Part shown: positions 23,136 through 33,678 of the stretch, piece by piece
Layout: every line of letters starts with the position of its first letter
Numbering within the stretch: the stretch's first letter is position 1
Assembly (NCBI GenBank): GCA_029718625.1
Contig: CM056389.1
Coordinates: forward strand, 6,694,014 to 6,758,013
DNA length: 64,000 nt
From: Synaphobranchus kaupii
Lineage: Eukaryota > Chordata > Actinopteri > Anguilliformes > Synaphobranchidae
Direction: 5' to 3'
The notes under the pieces: model-generated
Told to the model about the DNA's origin: nothing
Database searches by the model: none
What the model saw: the letters and a program-made list of their open reading frames with translations, nothing else
Program-made: the position numbers and the translations under genes

Positions 23136-25345
23136 TTATTGACAATTCCTCACATTTGGGTATTGCAAAGTTCTGGTTTTTTTAACACGCCCTTGGTAAC
23201 CATGGAGGCGTATCTTTGAGAGTTTTCTTGCAGCAAGAGTCATATTATGATCGGACAGCCCTGTTACAAGATTTAAGGTCTTAACAATTCGTTCCTCTCT
23301 ATTACTAAAGATCAGATCAATTTGTGTTTGGGTATTACGTGTTAATCTGGTTGGTCCTTGAACTGACTGATTGAAGTCAAATTTTGACATTACGGTTTTA
23401 AGTTTCTGTCTGAGCAGTTAATATTAAAATCACCAAAGACCATCACTTCTGACTTATGTGTAATTATTTTGAGCACTTCCTGTAATCTTTCATATTATTC
23501 AACATTACATGGAGGGGGATTATACACAAGAATACGGAAAAACATATTTGGTTATCGGTAAACATTCAAACCTATACATTCAATCGGAACATCCTTTCCC
23601 AGATCAAATTCTGTCACCTTGAAGGAGTCCCTAATACCTCTCCTCCCCTCCCCGTGATTCTGTCCTTCCTGAAGCACTTATACCCAGGCACGTCAACTAA
23701 TACCCCTCCTCCCCTCCCCGTGATTCTGTCCTTCCTGAAGCACTTATACCCAGGCACATCAACTAATACCCCTCCTCCCCTCCCCGTGATTCTGTCCTTC
23801 CTGAAGCACTTATACCCAGGCACGTCAACTAATACCCCTCCTCCCCTCCCTGTGATTCTGTCCTTCCTGAAGCACTTATACCCAGGCACATCAACTAATA
23901 CCCCTCCTCCCCTCCCCGTGATTCTGTCCTTCCTGAAGCACTTATACCCAGGCACGTCAACTAATACCCCTCCTCCCCTCCCTGTGATTCTGTCCTTCCT
24001 GAAGCACTTATACCCAGGCACGTCAACTAATACCCCTCCTCCCCTCCCCGTGATTCTGTCCTTCCTGAAGCACTTATACCCAGGCACATCAACTAATACC
24101 CCTCCTCCCCTCCCCATGATTCTGTCCTTCCTGAAGCACTTATACCCAGGCACATCAACTAATACCCCTCCTCCCCTCCCCGTGATCCTGTCCTTCCTGA
24201 AGCACTTATACCCAGGCACGTCAACTAATACCCCTCCTCCCCTCCCCGTGATTCTGTCCTTCCTGAAGCACTTATACCCAGGCACGTCAACTAATACCCC
24301 TCCTCCCCTCCCCGTGATTCTGTCCTTCCTGAAGCACTTATACCCAGGCACGTCAACTAATACCCCTCCTCCCCTCCCCGTGATTCTGTCCTTCCTGAAG
24401 CACTTATACCCAGGCACATCAACTAATACCCCTCCTCCCCTCCCCGTGATTCTGTCCTTCCTGAAGCACTTATACCCAGGCACGTCAACTAATACCCCTC
24501 CTCCCCTCCCCGTGATCCTGTCCTTCCTGAAGCACTTATACCCAGGCACATCAACTAATACCCCTCCTCCCCTCCCCGTGATCCTGTCCTTCCTGAAGCA
24601 CTTATACCCAGGCACGTCAACTAATACCCCTCCTCCCCTCCCCGTGATTCTGTCCTTCCTGAAGCACTTATACCCAGGCACGTCAACTAATACCCCTCCT
24701 CCCCTCCCCGTGATTCTGTCCTTCCTGAAGCACTTATACCCAGGCACGTCAACTAATACCCCTCCTCCCCTCCCCGTGATTCTGTCCTTCCTGAAGCACT
24801 TATACCCAGGCACGTCAACTAATACCCTTCCTCCCCTCCCCGTGATTCTGTCCTTCCTGAAGCACTTATACCCAGGCACATCAACTAATACCCCTCCTCC
24901 CCTCCCCGTGATTCTGTCCTTCCTGAAGCACTTATACCCAGGCACGTCAACTAATACCCCTCCTCCCCTCCCCGTGATTCTGTCCTTCCTGAAGCACTTA
25001 TACCCAGGCACGTCAACTAATACCCCTCCTCCCCTCCCCGTGATTCTGTCCTTCCTGAAGCACTTATACCCAGGCACGTCAACTAATACCCTTCCTCCCC
25101 TCCCCGTGATCCTGTCCTTCCTGAAGCACTTATACCCAGGCACGTCAACTAATACCCCTCCTCCCCTCCCCGTGATTCTGTCCTTCCTGAAGCACTTATA
25201 CCCAGGCACGTCAATAAAACTGCTCAAAAAATTTCTATGTAGCCAGTTTTCCGTTGGGCATAAAAAGTCAAAATTTGAATCACATAACAGTATTTTCACT
25301 TTGGGGCTATGCTTCTGATGTTTAAATGGCCTCCAAATACCCCTT
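23136..25345 (-). pseudogene. APE-type endonuclease domain of the L2-like LINE, split by a 66-bp array
   Basis: N-terminal part about 25345-25215: GGHLNIRSI, then CDSNFDFLCPTENWLH, with E of the TEN/TET catalytic motif. The 66-bp array follows. The C-terminal part reads about 23640-23136: GDFNINCSD at about 23434 (catalytic D/N), FNQSVQGPTRLTRN, QIDLIFSN, and LSDHNMTL with the catalytic H at about 23245. Such endonucleases nick target DNA for LINE integration. Damage includes stops at about 23470-23600. The open frame 25299-23614 is mostly repeat translation and should not be read as a 561-residue protein. Confidence 0.88.
23638..25215. repeat. 66-bp in-frame array inside the endonuclease, about 24 units
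   Basis: About 24 direct copies of a 66-bp unit that on the minus strand encodes 22 residues (VDVPGYKCFRKDRITGRGGG plus VL). This is the segment of the LINE endonuclease just after the first catalytic glutamate. Differences among units are few, mostly GCACGTC/GCACATC and GATTCTG/GATCCTG. The unit is a multiple of three and has no stop on either strand in one frame, so long open frames exist in both directions (25299-23614 minus, 23654-25318 plus). Neither is likely to be a real protein. Confidence 0.97.
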
Positions 25346-25478
25346 TAGGTTTTACAGTAGGGTCCCAAATTACATTTGTGTGATTGATTGTTTGAAAGAA
25401 TAAATTCACATCAGCGCGCTGTTTAGAGATCAGTTCATCGCGCTGTTGCGCGCACAGTTCAGAGTGGCGATGCCTGCG

Positions 25479-25637
25479 TCAGGAGACTTTGACCGGCGTT
25501 GTTTGGTGAACGGTGTCAACAAACTCAATCAATTCCTGGCGTGGATTTTCATTGGCTGAGTCCAGATCCAAAGGTGGTTTGGCTTCCTCGGCTCCTCTAG
25601 CGGCGCCCAGTGAGCCCAGCATAGCATCCGTGTCCAT
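25479..25637 (-). CDS. Short leader ORF upstream of the LINE endonuclease
   Basis: A 52-codon frame that starts ATG at 25637 and ends TGA at 25479. It is acidic, with MDTDAMLGSLGAARGAEEAK at the start and RQELIEFVDTVHQTTPVKV at the end. It lies about 130 bases before the endonuclease start in the same orientation. It may be a remnant of the LINE's ORF1 or N-terminal region. It may instead be an unrelated host exon. Not recognised, and too short for a domain call. Confidence 0.35.
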   Translation of the reverse strand: MDTDAMLGSLGAARGAEEAKPPLDLDSANENPRQELIEFVDTVHQTTPVKVS

Positions 25638-25640
25638 AGT

Positions 25641-25969
25641 TTACAGATGATCCCCAGTCAAGTCCACTCGTACAAGTGCGCTGGTGTCCAACAATTCCCC
25701 GCAGATTGATTCAGATTTTTTCTGCAAGCTTTCTCATGATATCGACAGGCAGTTGCCTGGATCAAGGCGCAAAGGTAAAACTTTGATAGGAAGTATGGAA
25801 AAGTTTGTCGTTCTTTGATGGGCAGATTGGTCTATATTACACTTTACGGGGCTGGGATTTAGTTGAATATCGCCAGCTAATAGCAACAACAAAAGAAAAC
25901 TTGCCATTGCTTTCCACCACCTGTGTTTTTTAGTCCTTGCAATTTGCTTGATTGCTGATATTCTCGTAG
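25641..25969. other. No gene seen
   Basis: Mixed-composition sequence between the LINE leader ORF and an unrecognised ORF. It could be LINE 5' UTR. No motif, repeat or convincing frame was found. Confidence 0.4.
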
Positions 25970-26425
25970 CTACACGAGCAAGACCATTGTCAAGGATTGT
26001 GGAGAATATGATCCATGACCAATATTGTTCAGGTTGTACTTAATGGGGAAGCGATAATTGAATTGTTTGACAGGCGTATTTCCCGCCATTGCCAGTCCGT
26101 AAACAATGGAGAAGAGTAACAATAACCCACAGATGGATATTATAAACAAGCTTGTGAGTGCTGTGTTTGCATTGGCCTGTTTCTTGATGTTGAGTTGCCT
26201 TTGTCTGTGTGCACAGTAAAAACTGTGTTTGGTGTTACTCACAGATTTGTGAAGGGGCGGCAGGATGATCTTTTTCTTTTTAGCGGTGGGTAAAATGGTA
26301 AATACGGTAAGTAAAGTCAGCAGGGTGCCCAACAAACCGCGCTGAACATAGACTGTTGTAGCCACATCCGCATCCGCCAAGGCCGCCATCTTCAATCCAC
26401 CCTGTCTTCGACCTCGTAGTGGCAT
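25970..26425 (-). CDS. Unrecognised ORF with two hydrophobic helices and a YY1-type start
   Basis: A 151-codon minus-strand frame. The likelier start is the second ATG (26389-26387), because it sits in AAGATGGCGGCC, a strong Kozak context and a near-perfect YY1 motif; that gives 139 residues. Visible: MAALADADVATTVYVQRGLL, a first hydrophobic stretch (GTLLTLLTVFTILP), a basic run (KKKK), and a second long hydrophobic stretch (TALTSLFIISICGLLLLFSI). It looks like a small two-helix membrane protein, but I recognise no family. It could also be the 5' leader of the adjacent LINE, since YY1 sites over a start also occur in LINE promoters. No splice sites were needed to stay open. Confidence 0.33.
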   Translation of the reverse strand: MPLRGRRQGGLKMAALADADVATTVYVQRGLLGTLLTLLTVFTILPTAKKKKIILPPLHKSVSNTKHSFYCAHRQRQLNIKKQANANTALTSLFIISICGLLLLFSIVYGLAMAGNTPVKQFNYRFPIKYNLNNIGHGSYSPQSLTMVLLV

Positions 26426-26614
26426 TTCAGTCGTAATGAGCTAGTCTACTTCGCAGCAATTTGGCCTCCTTTAGTATCACGCATTGAATTTAGTTGCATT
26501 AAGACGGAGGTTGATTATTATTATTATTTTTTACCACTAGATGGCAGTATTTATCTGTACATGTAGGCCTATCCTGAGCAGCCTCTACCAAGCACTGACT
26601 GAAAGTGTCCTAAC

Positions 26615-27045
26615 TTTCAATGTTGTGTCCTGGTTCAGTCACCTGTCTGTGAGGAGCAAAGAGAGAGTTAACCAGGGAATCTAATTTACTGGCTACAAAC
26701 AGACCCAGCCCCCAGAGCACCATGCAAAAGCAGTGAACAGAATGACCATCAAAATCCTGAATGACGCTTCCCACCCCCTTCATATCTCTTTTGAGATGAT
26801 GCCTTCTGGGCGAAGGTTCAGAGTCCCCTGTGCACGGCATGCTGTTATGAAATATAATTTATCCCCACTGCCACTGCCAGCTCAACAGCAATTAAAGTAG
26901 GAACCTGTGTGCATTAACATTTAACTGTCCACTTTTTTAAATCTTCGTGTGTTGTCTTTTTATATGAGCTATGCACTTTGCCAAATATGTATTTCCATTA
27001 TTTGCCTGCATTAATGGACAATAATGTTTTTGAATCTGAATATTG
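26615..27045 (+). pseudogene. 3' fragment of a second LINE (Rex1/CR1/L2-type C-terminus)
   Basis: On the plus strand 26735-26890 reads KILNDASHPLHISFEMMPSG and then RRFRVPCARHAVMKYNLSPL after a frame change. This is the characteristic C-terminal end of CR1/L2/Rex1-group ORF2 proteins (pattern DxSHPLH...LPSGRRFR). The rest of the protein is missing, which fits 5' truncation. It is followed by an AT-rich tail with TTTTGAATCTGAATATTGAA at about 27028-27045, similar to fish LINE 3' ends. The minus-strand open frame 26840-26610 is its shadow. Confidence 0.6.
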
Positions 27046-27360
27046 AACATTCTGAATGCAACATTTTTAGGACATTTGTCAGGATGTTGATGGTAGGTTA
27101 AAAATGGTTTTCTCAAGAACGTCCCTGTAACATTGCATGTTAACAAAGATGGAACGCTGTGACTGCAATGTTGTTACAATGCTGTTGGGAGTCCGGACAT
27201 TGTTGATGGCAGGTTACAAAATGGCTCTCAAGAATGTTACTGTAACGTTGCATGTTAAAGAAGGAATGTTCGGACTGCAACATTTTTACAACGTTGTTGG
27301 GGCATTGTTGAGGGCAGGTTACAAAATATTTTAAAAACATTTGTTTAACATTACATGTTA
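27035..27360. repeat. Diverged tandem repeat of about 105-110 bp, 3 units
   Basis: Three degenerate units share GTAACATTGCATGTTAA, GACTGCAATGTTGTTACAA and GGCAGGTTACAAAAT with several substitutions. The palindromic open frames on both strands (27137-27334 and 27340-27140) come from the repeat. No gene. Confidence 0.7.
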
Positions 27361-27800
27361 ATTGCAGTGAAATTGTGCATGTGCTTGCTACTAGAAGAAA
27401 CTGCTTGAAATATTGGACTTTTCTATGTACTTTTCTAATCAGTTGATCAGGCTAAGATCTCCTTACTATCACAAAAAATGCCTGATTTCTGAATACATTG
27501 TAAGTCGGCTTTGCTTTAACCACAAGGATGCGAGATGTTGGCATTATGAGGACACATTTTCAATCCTGACATGTCAATCAAAAAACACTGCAGTGGTAGT
27601 GGAAGGACTCGTCAATCTTCGCTGAGCCAGATTCTCCACACGCTGTACCAATCCAAGATTCAATACGGTAAGAGAAATAACCCTCGTATAACTTACTGCA
27701 ATGTATCTTTTATACAAACGTGATCATGTTGGGGAATAAATGATGCATCGATGCTTTAGGAAAACTATAATGGACAAGTCAAGTGAGCTACTGCAATTGT
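27361..27800. other. No gene seen
   Basis: Unique-looking sequence. The frame at 27413-27625 has no recognised motif. Confidence 0.45.
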
Positions 27801-27819
27801 GTTAACGCTAGCTGTCCAG

Positions 27820-28180
27820 CTAACAGTTTTTGGTTCCAAGAACGTTCCTCTCACATTCCTGTTATGGGAATATTATCTTGGAATGTACTGGGAGCGCTTT
27901 TTACAGCAAGTTTTTTAAATGTTCCCAGAATGTTTTTTAGTTATAAGAACTTTCTACATTCTTAGAAGGTTCTTTTACAAAATATGCTGAGGTTTTCACT
28001 GGCTAGAAAAATTTTTATAAAGTTATTCATGGACATTCTTGGACACGACAATTTTTAGAAGGTTTTTACAAAATATTCTTGGAAGGTTTTTAGTGGCAAG
28101 TTTTTTAAATGTTGCTAGAACGTTTTATCTTCTATGGATTGTTCTATGGATGTTCTGTGAAAGCGTTTGGAGAATGTTCT
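27820..28180. repeat. Degenerate repeat rich in AACGTTC/GAATGTTC words
   Basis: Repeated imperfect blocks such as GCAAGTTTTTTAAATGTT (about 27905 and 28095), TTAGAAGGTTCTTTTACAAA and TTAGAAGGTTTTTACAAAAT, spaced irregularly at about 100-190 bp. It resembles old diverged tandem repeats that are common in fish introns. No coding signal. Confidence 0.55.
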
Positions 28181-28776
28181 TGTTCTTTGGTTTTAGTAAA
28201 GTTGCCTTCATGTCATCTCACCGAAAACTTCCTATTTTCTCAGAACATTTGTTTAAATACAGCATTATGTTTGTAAAAGGTCTACTTAAATTATTAATAA
28301 ACATTTTTACACCTATCTACCGCAAACCTGACTAGACATACACAATAACATGACACTAGTACATGATAGGTTAGAAAATTAATGGCTGCTTTTATTTAGT
28401 CTAAAGACCATACAAGGGGCATCACTCATGAAACGTGAGCAGAATGAATGTGTGTAAATCATTCCTATTAGCAATTTTGTTTGTATTTTGGCATTCATCA
28501 ATGTTTTCGTATCTGAGTTTTGTTCGTAGCCTACGTACGATCAAACTACACTCGCTCAGAACCATGTGTACAACGTTCTTAAATTCAAAATGCCGCTAAA
28601 TACAGTTTATGAATATCAGTTAGAATATGAATTTATCTTTGTTTTCTGTTAAATTCACAAGACTGAGGCGTCGATTTGTGAAGATCCCAAATAAGGGGTG
28701 TTATTTTGTGTGAGCAGCCGAGATATTAGCACGTGTTATCATTTCACACTTTGTGGGTGATCAACTAAGAGTCATC
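28181..28776. other. No gene seen
   Basis: AT-rich and without tandem or inverted structure that I can see. Confidence 0.45.
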
Positions 28777-29463
28777 GGGCCTCATTCATCAAACAATCAT
28801 AAATATGTGTGGACATTTATGTAAGAAGCAAGTTAGTATAAAAATTTACGCCAGATTCATCAAACCGTGTAGGAAAGGCAGATTGATATTCGTCAAATTG
28901 CTGTTTACCATCACTAGGGGTTAGGGTTACATATCATATCACAAGCACAGAACACATTTTATTTATTTCCAGGCTGAGAGGAAGACCATAGCCTAGTGCT
29001 TGGCAGATGGAAGCAATGCGCTCGTCTGATGCAGAAAGGCTTGAACTTTAACAGTTTGTGTGACGGGAGATCCTGCATTGAGGGCACATGCTATCTCCAG
29101 CCAGCCCTTTTTACTTTACCAGTTCATATGACACCAGAACAGACAAAACTAAACATTTTTTTTCTTGACTGAATATCTGCTAATAAAACTTTGATTTCAG
29201 TGTTGGAATAATTATTTCTTTTGCTTTTTCTGGGCCGTTTTGACTTCGTATGCACCGTTCAATGGAATTAGCAATTTCCATATATGTCAATTCATGGGTG
29301 TGGATTTATGCTAAATTTTGCAAAGATTTAAGATGAATCAGAATGTATGAACGTACACACGGAATACTAACAAATCTGCTTTCCCACACAGTTTGATGAA
29401 TCCGCCGTAAAATCTTTCATACAAACTTCTTATTTATTTACGAACATTTCATGAATGAGGCCC
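28777..29463. mobile_element. MITE with about 150-bp inverted ends
   Basis: Left end GGGCCTCATTCATCAAAC (28777) is inverted at the right end as TTTCATGAATGAGGCCC (ending 29463). Inner arm matches include ATTCATCAAACCGTGT against ACACAGTTTGATGAAT, and TACGCC against GGCGTA-like blocks. No transposase frame. I could not define a clean target duplication (GTCATC on the left, ATTGAT on the right), so the superfamily is open; hAT- or Harbinger-type non-autonomous elements are possible. Confidence 0.75.
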
Positions 29464-29585
29464 ATTGATTGCAATTAAGCACAGCTAGTCAGCATTGAAC
29501 GGAGCAAGGTGAGTAGCCTATTTGTAATGCATAAAGAGTTTTATTTATTATAGTAATAAATAATAACGTATGTAATTTTGTGCAG

Positions 29586-31611
29586 CCTACCCCACATAGG
29601 GTGAATACTAGCAACATCAGCTGTCCCTGCTTACCGTTAACAGCATACCCCACATAGGGTGAATACTAGCAACATCAGCTGTCCCTGCTTACCGTTAACA
29701 GCCTACCCCACATAGGGTGAATACTAGCAACATCAGCTGTCCCTGCTGGCCGTTAACAGCCTACCCCACATAGGGTGAATACTAGCAACATCAGCTGTCC
29801 CTGCTTACCGTTAACGGCCTACCCCACATAGGGTGAATACTAGCAACATCAGCTGTCCCTGCTTACCGTTAACAGCATACCCCACATAGGGTGAATACTA
29901 GCAACATCAGCTGTCCCTGCTTACCGTTAACAGCCTACCTCACATAGGGTGAATACTAGCAACATCAGCTGTCCCTGTGACCGTTAACAGCCTACCCCAC
30001 ATAGGGTGAATACTAGCAACATCAGCTGTCCCTGTGACCGTTAACAGCCTACCCCACATAGGGTGAATACTAGCAACATCAGCTGTCCCTGCTTACCGTT
30101 AACAGCATACCCCACATAGGGTGAATACTAGCAACATCAGCTGTCCCTGCTTACCGTTAACAGCATACCCCACATAGGGTGAATACTAGCAACATCAGCT
30201 GTCCCTGCTTACCGTTAACAGCCTACCCCACATAGGGTGAATACTAGCAACATCAGCTGTCCCTGTGACCGTTAACAGCCTACCCCACATAGGGTGAATA
30301 CTAGCAACATCAGCTGTCCCTGTGACCGTTAACAGCCTACCCCACATAGGGTGAATACTAGCAACATCAGCTGTCCCTGTGACCATTAACAGCATACCCC
30401 ACATAGGGTGAATACTAGCAACATCAGCTGTCCCTGCTTACCGTTAACAGCATACCCCACATAGGGTGAATACTAGCAACATCAGCTGTCCCTGTGACCG
30501 TTAACAGCCTACCCCACATAGGGTGAATACTAGCAACATCAGCTGTCCCTGCTTACCGTTAACAGCATACCCCACATAGGGTGAATACTAGCAACATCAG
30601 CTGTCCCTGCTTACCGTTAACAGCCTACCCCACATAGGGTGAATACTAGCAACATCAGCTGTCCCTGCTGGCCGTTAACAGCCTACCCCACATAGGGTGA
30701 ATACTAGCAACATCAGCTGTCCCTGCTGGCCGTTAACAGCCTACCCCACATAGGGTGAATACTAGCAACATCAGCTGTCCCTGCTTACCGTTAACAGCCT
30801 ACCCCACATAGGGTGAATACTAGCAACATCAGCTGTCCCTGCTTACCGTTAACAGCCTACCCCACATAGGGTGAATACTAGCAACATCAGCTGTCCCTGC
30901 TGGCCGTTAACAGCCTACCCCACATAGGGTGAATACTAGCAACATCAGCTGTCCCTGCTTACCGTTAACAGCCTACCCCACATAGGGTGAATACTAGCAA
31001 CATCAGCTGTCCCTGCTTACCGTTAACAGCCTACCGCACATAGGGTGAATACTAGCAACATCAGCTGTCCCTGCTGGCCGTTAACAGCCTACCCCACATA
31101 GGGTGAATACTAGCAACATCAGCTGTCCCTGCTGGCCGTTAACAGCCTACCCCACATAGGGTGAATACTAGCAACATCAGCTGTCCCTGCTTACCGTTAA
31201 CAGCATACCCCACATAGGGTGAATACTAGCAACATCAGCTGTCCCTGCTGGCCGTTAACAGCCTACCCCACATAGGGTGAATACTAGCAACATCAGCTGT
31301 CCCTGCTGGCCGTTAACAGCCTACCCCACATAGGGTGAATACTAGCAACATCAGCTGTCCCTGCTTACCGTTAACAGCATACCCCACATAGGGTGAATAC
31401 TAGCAACATCAGCTGTCCCTGCTGACCGTTAACAGCATACCCCACATAGGGTGAATACTAGCAACATCAGCTGTCCCTGCTGACCGTTAACAGCCTACCC
31501 CACATAGGGTGAATACTAGCAACATCAGCTGTCCCTGCTGACCGTTAACAGCCTACCCCACATAGGGTGAATACTAGCAACATCAGCTGTCCCTGCTTAC
31601 CGTTAACGGCA
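29586..31611. repeat. 58-bp minisatellite array, about 35 units
   Basis: Tandem units of 58 bp, or 56 bp where CTGCTTACCG reads CTGTGACCG. Each contains CCCCACATAGGGTGAATACT and CATCAGCTGTCCCTG. Variants CTGCTTACC, CTGCTGGCC, CTGCTGACC and CTGTGACC alternate along the array, and CAGCATACC alternates with CAGCCTACC. The right end runs directly into the unrepeated continuation CATCGCTGTTCCTCCCAG of a dispersed repeat that also occurs as a single copy at 34885-35075. The 69-codon minus frame at 30404-30195 is an artefact of repeats. Confidence 0.97.
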
Positions 31612-31690
31612 TCGCTGTTCCTCCCAGTTATCAGGCTTCCAATTCACTCCCATTCATTTTCAGGACATCAACAAAAGGAATAGTTTTAAA
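31612..31690. repeat. Unrepeated continuation of the dispersed repeat that seeded the 58-bp array
   Basis: CATCGCTGTTCCTCCCAGTT and AATTCACTCCCATTCATTTT are also found at 34990-35045, next to the single-copy relative of the 58-bp unit. Confidence 0.75.
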
Positions 31691-32224
31691 CCACTATTTT
31701 TAAATCTTTACACTATATGACTTTACCTAATTTGTTGGAATTAAATAGTAAACATGCAATAAACATAATGCTATATTTTCAAAAGTTCTGCTGTACCAAC
31801 CTTACAAAGGTGTTGCGTGGGGTAGCTGTATAAAATGTAAGAAATGTAATAACTTTTTTTTGTTTTTATCTCAGATTTTTTGTGGGTAATTCTGGTGTCA
31901 CTCCTATAATACAGGTTGTAAAGTTCACAAACCTTCACTTACCTCAGGCTCTAAAATAATATGTTTCATCACAGATTTAGGGATAAGAAGCTAGTCACAC
32001 AAAATAGAAAATATTATGTTTTGTGTTAGTTAAAACTTTTGCGGTCAATTTGACTCCAAACATCATAAAGGCATCATAAAATGTCAACATAATATGAGGG
32101 TTGAAGAATGTTATATTTAGAAAGCAAAGGTATACCACCAGTAAAATTCAAAAAGAGAGTAAAAACAGAAAGAGAAACAATTTATTGATGACAATATTTG
32201 GAATATTTCTCCTCTTTAACTTGT
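31691..32224. other. AT-rich, no gene seen
   Basis: Strongly AT-rich sequence with no frame, tandem unit or inverted ends that I can support. Confidence 0.5.
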
Positions 32225-32712
32225 TCTAAAGTAGGCTAAATATGATAAAGTAAAGTAAAAAAGTTTGATATGATAGTGTATTAGGATATTATGCAGATAT
32301 TCATGGATGATGTAAAAAAAAAAAAGTAAAAAGTTGGCTAAATATGATAATATAGATATTATGCAGATATTCATGGGTGATGTAAAAAAAGTAAAAAGTT
32401 GGCTAAATATGATAATATAGATATTATGCAGATATTCATGGGTGATGTAAAAAAAGTAAAAAGTTGGCTAAATATGATAATATAGATATTATGCAGATAT
32501 TCATGGGTGATGTAAAAAAAGTAAAAAGTTGGCTAAATATGATAATATAGATATTATGCAGATATTCATGGGTGATGTAAAAAAAGTAAAAAGTTGGCTA
32601 AATATGATAATATAGATATTATGCAGATATTCATGGATGATGTAAAAAAAAGTAAAAAGTTGGATAAATATGATAATATAGATATTATGCAGATATTCAT
32701 GGGTGATGCATG
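32225..32712. repeat. 65-bp AT-rich tandem repeat, about 6.5 units
   Basis: Units contain TTGGCTAAATATGATAATAT and GCAGATATTCATGGGTGATG, with starts at about 32335, 32401, 32466, 32531, 32596 and 32661. A longer divergent first unit (32235-32330), with extra GATAAAGTAAAG and TTAGGATATTATG, looks like the ancestral form. Length varies in the poly-A part of the unit. Confidence 0.93.
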
Positions 32713-33410
32713 ATTGTATTCAGCTATATTTTGGATTAATAGACAGATCATAATTAAATTATTTGTAATTTGGGGGTCCATTAGGTGAACAGTTGTAATT
32801 TCCTCTTTTATGGCCATGGTACTAGGCAGTAATGGCCTAGGCCGCTCCAATATATACAACAAAAGAAACTTGCGGGGCTGCTGGAAGGCTCGTTCAGATA
32901 AGCCCCCACACTGTGGTGCATGAATCAGCCTCTGTCCCTCCTCTGACGCTGCTCTGTGCAAGCTTAGCTGCGGTCTGTGACGTGAAAACAAGCAGCTGTA
33001 GGGCTGTAGGCCAGGACGTGTTCCAGAGGAGAACCGTGGGTGTCCCAGCTCTCCTGAATTGGTAGGGTGGTTGGAACATGACTGCGGTTGCAGACAGTTG
33101 GACATTCCAGATTGGAGTAATAATTGGGATATATACAGCCCCGGGTTAAGTAAGTTTAAATTTTAAATAAATTGCAATCAACAAATTCTCCTCAGTGGCA
33201 ACGTTATGGCAAAGACTAAGTAGTGGAGTGATTATTATCTTGAGCATGCTGGAGAGAGAGAACTTGCATAAGACCAACATCCAGACAAAGACCATGTTTA
33301 TGTGTTTAAGATCATGAGATCAAGACTCCATTTAACATGCATTCCTGCAAGTGTAAATATCCAGAAATATTAGCTCCTGATTTACCAACTACCTTCTGCC
33401 CTGCATTTAG
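32713..33410. other. Sequence upstream of the pyrin exon, with one dispersed block
   Basis: Contains 32934-32998, the inverted relative of 7463-7528. The minus-strand frame 33105-32566 runs from this segment into the 65-bp array and has no recognised domain. The stretch 33390-33410 (TACCTTCTGCCCTGCATTTAG) is a good splice acceptor for the next exon. Confidence 0.5.
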
Positions 33411-33678
33411 GTGTCTCTGATGGCGGGCCAGATCTTGGAGATTCTGGACGAACTGAATAAAGAAGACTTTGAAAGGTTCACACTTTTTTTGAATGACAAC
33501 GTGCTGGAAGAATGTAAACCCATTCCACTGGGTCAACTGGAGGACAAAAGTGTGGCAGGTCTTGTCAAATTGATGAGGCGTTACTATGGTGACAAGATGG
33601 TGAAGCTCATACTGGAGATCTTAAAGAAAATTGGCAGAAATGACCTCGTTGAGAGATGGGAGAGCAATCCTAAAAATA
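33411..33678 (+). CDS. Pyrin-domain (PYD/DAPIN) exon of an inflammasome-type gene
   Basis: The exon is bounded by a pyrimidine-rich acceptor (CTGCATTTAG at 33401-33410) and a donor (AATA|GTAAGA, GT at 33679). The first ATG is at 33420; the 86 codons after it make a complete death-fold pyrin domain. Visible: helix 1 MAGQILEILDELNKEDFERF, then LNDNVLEECKPIPLGQLEDK with the conserved PIP loop, VAGLVKLMRRYYGDKMVKLI, and EILKKIGRNDLVERW. Pyrin domains pair with each other to assemble inflammasomes, for example in ASC, NLRP and fish caspase-1-like proteins. The exon ends in phase 1, so the partner domain is on a later exon, which I cannot find here. Which gene it belongs to, and whether it is an orphan exon copy, is open. 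Confidence 0.85.

Larger units (their letters stand above)
19985..25640 (-). mobile_element. L2-like LINE with three internal tandem expansions
   Basis: A single LINE read on the minus strand. In order: a short leader ORF (25637-25479), endonuclease start (GGHLNIRSI about 25330), 66-bp array, rest of the endonuclease (GDFN about 23430, SDHNMTL about 23245), linker with 55-bp array, RT with 33-bp array (YADD about 20920) and RT thumb (EVKYLGLNLDAQLQFDKH). After an interrupting fold-back repeat comes a 3' UTR that ends CTGTCCCTACTTAAATAAAT (about 20020-19985). Domain order and RT wording (LDLSKAFDTVNHDIL, MPQGSVLGPLLFSLYINDLP) fit the L2/CR1 group of fish LINEs. There are several stops and frameshifts, so it is inactive. 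Confidence 0.88.

Noticed and set aside
23614..25318. Two long open frames (561 and 554 codons) as real repeat proteins
   Set aside because: Both follow from a stop-free 66-bp unit copied about 24 times inside a LINE endonuclease; they show no start context or independent domain.
28914..28930. Telomere-like GGGGTTAGGGTTAC
   Set aside because: Only about two copies of TTAGGG-like sequence inside a MITE; not a telomeric tract.
32566..33105. 179-codon minus-strand frame
   Set aside because: It joins a dispersed repeat block to the 65-bp array; the C-terminal half is repeat translation (MNICIISILSYL).
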